From: Pelomyxa schiedti | Taxonomy: Eukaryota; Evosea; Pelobiontida; Pelomyxidae | Assembly: GCA_020536535.1 (NCBI GenBank) | Contig: JAHLWZ010000917.1 | Coordinates: 23,806 to 47,866, forward strand | Direction: 5' to 3' | Length of the DNA stretch: 24,061 nucleotides | Part shown: positions 17,455 through 24,061 of the stretch, piece by piece | Numbering within the stretch: position 1 is the first letter of the stretch | Layout: each line of letters starts with the position of its first letter | Made by a program: the position numbers and the translations under genes | Notes under the pieces: generated by a model | What the model saw: only the letters and a program-made list of their open reading frames with translations | Database searches by the model: none | What the model was told of the DNA's origin: nothing

Positions 17455-20400
17455 ATGTCGGGATCTCTGCTTTGGATCTTTCTGCTGATCGTTGTGGTCA
17501 GTTCAGCAGACACATACACCGCGATGGCTCTTTGGGACCGTGGATCTGCAGAGGTGCAGAGGGTCAACTTTGCTACTGTAAACTACAGTGCCCCTGGCTC
17601 GCCGGTCGCGGTGTCTCAAATAGCGTGCACAACCGACACTGACTCAATAAAAACCATGGAAGCAACAGCAGGCATTCACGTCACGATTAACGAGCCTCCT
17701 GCACTTCCTCCGGGCTTCCCCACGCTTTACTCGTCGTACACCAACGAAGCTTGCGACACCACCTACTTTGAATGTGGGGTTCCTAGAAATGCCGTCTATG
17801 GAGGAATGGCTGTTAACTTTTGGTCGAACAACGTGTCTTACTCGATTGCATATGATAATGACACTTCTCAATGGCTTTTGTTCAAACAAGCTCCTTATTG
17901 GACCTATTCCGCTGTTGCTGGGGCCATCACTGGACTACCTACTGTTACTTCCGGTCTGGACTCAGCAACTACGTGCCAGCAAAACCTGATGTACGTTCTA
18001 TATCCAGATGGAAAGGTGTATAAGCTCGACCTTGTAACTAGAGTTGCCACAGTGTGTGAAAAAATTACAACCGCCCTGGCCAACTCCCCAAGTAATACAA
18101 ATAAAAGGTGGAGTGGCATTGTCTATGACCCAGATACAACTACTTTTATTTTGACAAGGACGGATAAGTCTGCTACAACCGTAGGAGAAGCCTTCATTGG
18201 ATACAGAGATGAGCATCCTGCATGGATATTGGCAACTACTGCGGTTCATTTTAGGATATTATATTCACGGGACTTCTCCTCTGCAGCTTGCAGTGCAACA
18301 CCACAACCGTCTGACTTTTGTACTGTACTGTCATCATCTGAGTCTTCATCTTCGGACTCCCTTTCCAGCTCCAGCTCTCAGTCCCTGTCTTCTTCTGAGT
18401 CTTCATCTTCGTACTCCCTTTCCAGCTCGCAGTCCCTGTCTTCTTCTGGGTCCTCACATTCATTTTCTTCGTCCCAGTCTTCATCTAGTTCGCGCTCTCT
18501 CTCGTCCTCTATGTCATCTTCATCGGCCTCCATATCATCATCCCTTTCTTTGTCCTCCTCACAGTCTGAATCTTTGTCATCCTCATCCCTGTCGGAATCC
18601 TTGTCGTTATCGTCATCCTGGTCCACATCTTCTTCTGTTTCGGAGTCCACATCAGTATCACAATCCATTTCACGATCTAGTTCCGGGTCCAGGTCAGATT
18701 CTCTCTCCCAATCACTCTCCGAGTCCTCCTCGGCGTCTGACTCTACGTCGCAGTCTGTATCTACATCGGAGTCTGTGTCTAGGTCAAGCTCAGACTCCTC
18801 TCAGTCTGACTCCTCCTCAACTTCTCAATCATATTCCTCTTCACATTCCCAATCCATATCCCACTCGTATTCTGTTTCACAATCTTCCTCAGCATCTCTC
18901 AGCTCCTCTCATTCCCTGTCTCAGTCTTCAAGTTTGTCTGAATCACAGTCCTCTCCTTCACTGTCCTTCTCTTCATCTTCAAGTAAATCAATAGCCTCAT
19001 CCAGTGAAGAGAGCCTCCTTGATCCATCTCGATCTTCAAGTGACCATAAAAAAAAGAGTCATGCTGGTGCTGCGGTGGGTGCCGTTTTTATCGTTCTTGT
19101 ATTTGGAGCATGTACTGGAGCATGCATTTTCTTTGTACTGTGGCGACGGTAGTTCAAAATTTCGTTTCTTTGCATTTACTATTGCCAGGAGGTCACTCCC
19201 TGATTCCATAGAAGAGAAGATTGATAAATTACCTGAAGTGCCAGCTCCAATTGCACGGATTGGGTTTGTAGCTGCATTACTACAAAGGTCGGAGAGAGGT
19301 GATAATGAGGCTCACGACGAGCATGCCGCCGCTGAAATGTCCAGTTCTCTTGTGAAACTTTCCCCTCTGTGCCGATTTGACAAAAATATTGATTTAACTG
19401 GTTGCAGGTAGCTACATTCATGAAATTCTCTTTAACTAAAGAGTTTTAGACAAGTACCGGCAGATTCCTTTGATCTAATGGCATTCTTTTTCACCAGATA
19501 AATATAAGAATGACACAGCCCAGGTAACACCAAATCGCAAATTGGAATTCGATCTTGGTTCTAGACAAGCACCAGTTGGTGCTGAACTTGTGGATACTAT
19601 AACCCTATGCAATAATTACCGCAGAGCAGTTGAATTCAAAGTTGTCTCTCCTCAAAGTCACCAGTACAAGATCTCCATAGATCCTCCTACTGGATTTCTT
19701 AAAGAGGTACTTCTTGGCAGTACTTTCTGTTGCTCAAACTGGGAAAGGGAGAAGAGTGTACAATTGAATTAAAGATGACCGTTCTTTGTACAACAAAAAT
19801 TGACACTGATGTCATAGTCACAGCAAGGAGAGGTTTGTTCTCGACTTAACACTAAAATCTCAATCCTTCCTACAGATAAATCTGATAGGGCACAGGTTTC
19901 ATGCAACTTAGTTTCTTCGAATTTCCTAACAGACTACAGACTTATATCGTCGTAAAAATCAATACAAGTTCCATGCTGTCGACGAGTATTGATCCAGATG
20001 ATCTCATGGTAGAATACCAAAACATTCCAAGAGCTCACTTTAGTTCAGCTGGGAAATCAAATTGGAGAAGGTGCCTATGGAATCGTCTATCTGGGCAAAT
20101 GGTTTCCTCCCCCTTTTTTTTTTGGTAGCTTTGCATTCATTTTTGTAGGAGAGAACAAGAGGTAGCAATAAAAGTAGTAAAAGTATGTACCACTGGAATT
20201 TAAATTAGGGAACTTAAGAAAATAATAGAACCAGGAGGGCAAAAATGCCACCACAGAATTCTACACCGAAGTACAAATGATGGAAAGTATCAGATGTCCT
20301 CAAGTATGTTAAATTTTTATTGATGCTACTTACGCACTGCCTAGATAGTCAATTTTGTTGGTGCAGGTATTTCTCTTACTTCAAATAAAAAATGCATTTT

Positions 20401-21746
20401 TCAACTTCGGCAGTAAAAATTCCTGGGCGCCTGGCTCTTGTGACGGTTCACAGCCCTATTACTTTCGTTTCTTTTAACGAATTCAAAGGAATACTTCCCA
20501 TATGGAAGCTTGAAGTCTGCAATGAAGGTATTTACTGCTCAAAAAAAATGCATTCTGTTTAACAAAAAACAGAAACACCCATTTCCCTATGAATTGAAGG
20601 TAAAATGCCTTCTTGATTGTGCTCGAGGTTGTCCTTATTAAGTATTTGTTTAATACTAATATTTTGCCAATAGGGATGAAATTCCTTCATCAAGTTTGTA
20701 AATTTTCTCGCAGTTCATCGTTTTTATTTTCTTTTTAAAGGCTAGTGTGCTTCACCGAGATTTGAAGCCTGACAACCTTCTGGTACCTTTCTGGAATTTC
20801 CAATTAACTGAGACCTGCAGGTTCTGACCCTTGATGCCTGTCCTGTAAATTGTAAAATTACTGGTATTCCCTCCCCTTTTTTTTATTTTATCTTCCTTAC
20901 CTGACACAGATTTTGGAACAAGCAGAGATGTCAGTATGGTTCCCAGTTTTGTTGTCAGTTTTGCTTATTCCCGTAGATCACGTCAAAGAAACTCAATGTT
21001 ATACAACCGGCGTACGTACAGTTTTCTGCTGGTTATCTCTAACCAATCTCTCAGGTTGGTACTCCTGTGTACATGCCTCCAGTGAGTTTCCTCCACTCTC
21101 TAAGTTAAAATTAACATATCAAAAGGAATTACTTTCCTCTGGGAAGGTAACACTCTGAGACTTATTCCTTTTTATCCTTAAGTTTTTCTTCTCACAATGA
21201 TAGTATAATAAAAGTGCCGACGTTTACAGGTAGACGACCATCGTTGAATGTTCCGTTTTTCACCTTTCCACCAGTTTTGCGATTCTTGGGCACGAAGTTC
21301 TCACTGGAGAAGAGCCTTTCTCCTCGTTGAGACAATCTCTATGGAGTGTGTTGTTTTTCTACTTTACTTTTCTGAAGAATGTATAGAAGTCACAGAGTAC
21401 GTTATAAGTGGAAATGTAAGGTTCTTGCACTTCTACCGTTGAATAACTACTTTATATTCAGAGGCTTCCCTTAGACAACTTAACAGCAGGCATGGCTTCT
21501 CTCATCTCGTCCTGTTGGGCACAGGACTACCACGAGAGGCCCGGTAAAATCAATTATGTATCCCAACCTTTTTCTGATCTTCCGCTACCAGCTTTCGAAG
21601 CTCTTTGTCCACTCCTAGAGCAGGAGTGGTCGCTTGCCCAAACATCCACACTCACCACACCAACTACCATTACTACCACTACCACATCCACAATAACACC
21701 TGTTGATAGGCAACCAGCTGATTCCACTACCAACAACCAGAATTGA
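17455..21746 (+). CDS. receptor-type TKL kinase with Ser-rich ectodomain (RLK2)
   Basis: Paralogue of RLK1; 25 exons, 1060 aa: 17455-19148, 19189-19400, 19498-19706, 19748-19832, 19876-19895, 19940-20008, 20049-20101, 20149-20182, 20229-20303, 20345-20366, 20414-20445, 20489-20527, 20573-20627, 20674-20693, 20741-20782, 20821-20863, 20910-20933, 20977-21011, 21055-21081, 21126-21146, 21204-21229, 21275-21345, 21378-21415, 21462-21543, 21592-21746. Order: signal peptide (~1-18), ectodomain (~20-290), Ser-rich stalk (~292-530), membrane span (~537-563), 'CRFDKNI' juxtamembrane motif, MSP/ASH-like domain ('LEFDLGSRQAPVGAELVDTI', 'VLCTTKID'; 636-~750), kinase (764-~1015). Kinase residues: 'GEGAYG', Lys789, Glu806, 'HRDLKPDN' (878-885), DFG 902-904, 'GTPVYMPPE', 'CWAQDYHERP'. 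A Thr-rich tail of about 40 residues follows, absent from RLK1. The ATG at 17455 starts the signal peptide. The 97-nt intron 19401-19497 is the least certain junction. Confidence 0.92.
18320..19045 (+). repeat. Ser-rich low-complexity stalk of RLK2
   Basis: About 240 residues of Ser with interspersed Glu, Gln, Asp, His and Leu ('SSSQSLSSSES' style), coded by mixed TCN and some AGY codons. It sits between the ectodomain and the membrane span, as in RLK1, but the sequence is not conserved position by position. Confidence 0.85.
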
Positions 21747-21880
21747 ATTTTGGTTGACTGTCCACACCGTTATAAATGTGATTTTGTACCACCATCCTCT
21801 CGAAAGGCGGTCTTTCATTGCGTTATTGAAATGAAAGCCAAAGATAATGAAAAACACCAAACATTTTTTTAGGGTATTTT

Positions 21881-23904
21881 TTAATTCCTCTTCACCCACA
21901 GTAACTGGAATGATTCTGGTAGAGCATCACCAGGGTTACACAATGCCAGGTCCTCAACCACACCACTACAGTGTGAACACACACAGTGTTCCATTTTCAT
22001 TGCTTCTATCAGTGCAACTGTCTGCCCTGGTGTGACAACATCCCCTTTCTTGACTGTGAACTGCACAAATTTGCCAGGCAACGGGGTGACAACTGCTGAA
22101 GCTGAAGCTGAATTGGTGGAAGTTGTCGATGTAAGTGAGGGTCCAGTTGTTGTGGTGGTGGTGTTTTGAGGTGATTTGGTGTGGGGCCGGAATTGGAATA
22201 CTGGGTCTCCTGGTACTGACACAATTGTGGTGTTTGTGGCAGTGTCGTAGTGGGATATTCCATCTCTAGATTGAAGAATGTGATCATACACTTTAACTCT
22301 AAGCAGGTTGTGACCACTGTCTGATAGAACTCCGCTAGTCAGAAGACAATCTCCAGAGGGCAACTTGATACTGAATTCTGGGTTTTTTTGGTGTGGTTTT
22401 GTACAGGTAGCATTAACAGTACATATATTCAAATCCCCTTCTACCCAGTCAAAGGGAATAGTTTCTGGCAACTCGCACGCTCCAGCATGAAAATAGGCCA
22501 GAGAAGACCAAGGAGATTCTTCCCCCGTGTGTTTGTACAGTTTAGCATGGTCATATAAGAGATTGTGTAATGTGGCTATCGCAAGTGCCCTGCTTTTAGC
22601 TGGTGATAAAGTGCTTGGCTCCAGGGAAGGTTTTTTTATCAGATTTTGAAGCTCACTAGTCACAAAGGAAGTTATAACTGGTCCGGATTTGTAAGATGGA
22701 TGTTCCAATGTATTCTTGAGGAAATCTAGATTTGTCTTCACTCCATGAACATGAGTGTTGTCCAAGGCACGCCTAAGTTCATGTACAGCATCGGCTCGGT
22801 TTTCCCCCCATGCAACAACTTTTGCAATAAGCGGGTCGTAGTGTGAACCTACAGTATCCCCCTGTCTGACACCCCTGTCAACGCGCACTCTGCCCTCAAC
22901 TTCCTGTGGTAACTTCAGCACTGACAATCTGCCTGTGCATGGCGTGAAGTTATTTGATGCATCTTCCGCATATAGTCTTGCCTGAACAGCACATCCCTTC
23001 AGTTGGGGGCTCTTCGGCAATTTCAATCCGGCGGCAACTCTTAATTGCCACTCCACTAAGTCCTCTCCACACACCATCTCAGTAACCGTGTGTTCTACTT
23101 GCAATCTTGCATTGGTCTCCATGAAGTAGAACTGCCCTCCGTCGTCATCTACAATAAATTCAACAGTGCCTGCCCCCTTGTATCCTTCCACTCCTCTGAT
23201 AACATGTATTGCGGCGTTGTGCAGTTTTTCTCTGAGGGAGTTATCCAGGTTGGGTGCTGGACATTCTTCAATAACTTTCTGGAATCTTCTTTGAACACTG
23301 CAATCGCGATCAAATATATGCTTTATTCCCCCTTGTCCATCTGAAAAGACTTGAACCTCGATGTGCCGTGCCCGAGGTAAAAATCTCTCCAAAACCAGCT
23401 CAGTACTTTTTTTCTCCTTGCTCCCAGTGTTTGAAAAGGCTGAAGTAGCTTCACGATGTGATGATGCAATAGCTGGAGTTAAGTCTTCCTTCCTATGAAC
23501 TACGCGCATCCCCCTCCCTCCACCACCATTAGCTGGCTTTACCAAAAGGGGAAAGCCTACCAATTTGGCAATCATTTCATGGTTTGGTGCTGCTGATGTT
23601 GTGATCCAAGGTAGAACGGGAACACCAATTCTTTGAACCAGTTTTTTTGCTTCGCTCTTAGAAGCAATGCTGCGCATTGCTGAGGCTGAAGGACCCACAA
23701 AAATAAGACTTGCATTCGCACATTCCTCAGAAAAAGATGCGCTCTCAGACAAAAAACTATCAGTCCCGTCAGAATTTGTACACCCGTCACAGTCATGCAT
23801 ACCCATATCCAGGGTGAACAGACTTTGCACCACACTTCCTGGCCGCATCAATAATTGCAGCGCCGTTAAGATAACTCATCGTAGCTGGAGCTGGCCCTAT
23901 ACGA
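21881..23904 (-). CDS. biotin-dependent acyl-CoA carboxylase alpha subunit, probably methylcrotonoyl-CoA carboxylase (5' end outside window)
   Basis: The biotin carboxylase plus biotin-carrier subunit of a mitochondrial carboxylase; if MCC, it acts in leucine breakdown. Two exons are visible, 23803-23904 and 21881-23756, joined by a 46-nt intron that restores 'HPGYGFLSES'. The N-terminal part (about 60 residues) lies upstream. Landmarks: 'GPAPATMSYLN', 'KPANGGGGRGMRVV' (ATP-grasp), 'ARHIEVQV', 'RDCSVQRRFQKVIEE', 'METNARLQVEHTVTE' (usually EHPVTE), 'DLVEWQLRVAAG', 'HYDPLIAK'. 'EAMKMEH' carries the biotinyl Lys, about 38 residues from the end. 'DLVEWQLRVAAG' and 'VRQGD.V..HYDP' with a short C-terminus favour MCC over propionyl-CoA carboxylase. 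A Thr/Ser linker precedes the biotin domain. The 1876-nt second exon is unbroken, unlike the intron-dense neighbours. It converges on RLK2, with 134 nt between stops. Confidence 0.9.
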
Positions 23905-23939
23905 CTAAATATAAATACTTATAAAACAAAAGCACATTA

Positions 23940-24061
<122 letters not shown>

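Noticed and set aside
18378-18668. 96-aa acidic minus-strand ORF
   Set aside because: Same effect: antisense of the RLK2 Ser-rich stalk.
23090-23344. Plus-strand 84-aa ORF opposite the carboxylase
   Set aside because: Shadow of the conserved biotin-carboxylase exon; no motif.

Overview
This is a gene-dense, intron-rich nuclear segment of a eukaryote. I reconstructed splice sites by carrying reading frame and family motifs across GT...AG boundaries. The result is eight protein-coding genes in 24 kb and about 100 introns, mostly 37-60 nt (shortest 25 nt). Very short introns, TKL kinases with an 'NCKITDFGTSR' activation segment, and Ser-rich surface proteins suggest a free-living protist, possibly an amoebozoan. 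That placement is inference. Nothing prokaryotic, viral or transposon-like was seen.

Layout, left to right. (1) The 3' part of a plus-strand gene with a SMI1/KNR4 (SUKH)-like region (1-1044). (2) A tiny two-exon minus-strand gene of 59 codons resembling the prefoldin-like ASDURF family (1276-1517). It is divergent from (3) glycogen branching enzyme (1774-4920, 25 exons, 688 aa). (4) A cationic amino-acid transporter (4990-7535, 12 exons, 650 aa), starting 69 nt after the GBE stop. (5) An ankyrin-KH-coiled-coil-KH protein with an acidic N-terminus (7663 to 10060 or 10195). (6) On the minus strand, an ERGIC-53/EMP47-type L-type lectin cargo receptor (10648-12575, 12 exons, 473 aa). (7, 8) Two paralogous receptor kinases, head to head: RLK1 on minus (12846-17086, 24 exons, 1062 aa) and RLK2 on plus (17455-21746, 25 exons, 1060 aa). 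(9) On the minus strand, most of a biotin-dependent carboxylase alpha subunit, best matching methylcrotonoyl-CoA carboxylase (21881-23904, 5' end outside). Its upstream intron contains an (AAC)n microsatellite that runs off the window.

The notable system is the receptor-kinase pair. Each protein has a signal peptide, a shared ~300-residue ectodomain of a family I do not recognise, a 240-260 residue Ser-rich stalk, one membrane span, a shared juxtamembrane motif, an MSP/ASH-like beta domain, and a complete TKL kinase with all catalytic residues. Exon-by-exon matching confirms that the Ser-rich 'surface protein' ORFs and the kinase fragments on each side are single genes. The two copies share a 368-bp intergenic region, which suggests an inverted duplication with a bidirectional promoter. 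The other genes are housekeeping (glycogen, amino-acid uptake, ER-Golgi transport, leucine breakdown) and show no obvious functional link to the kinases.
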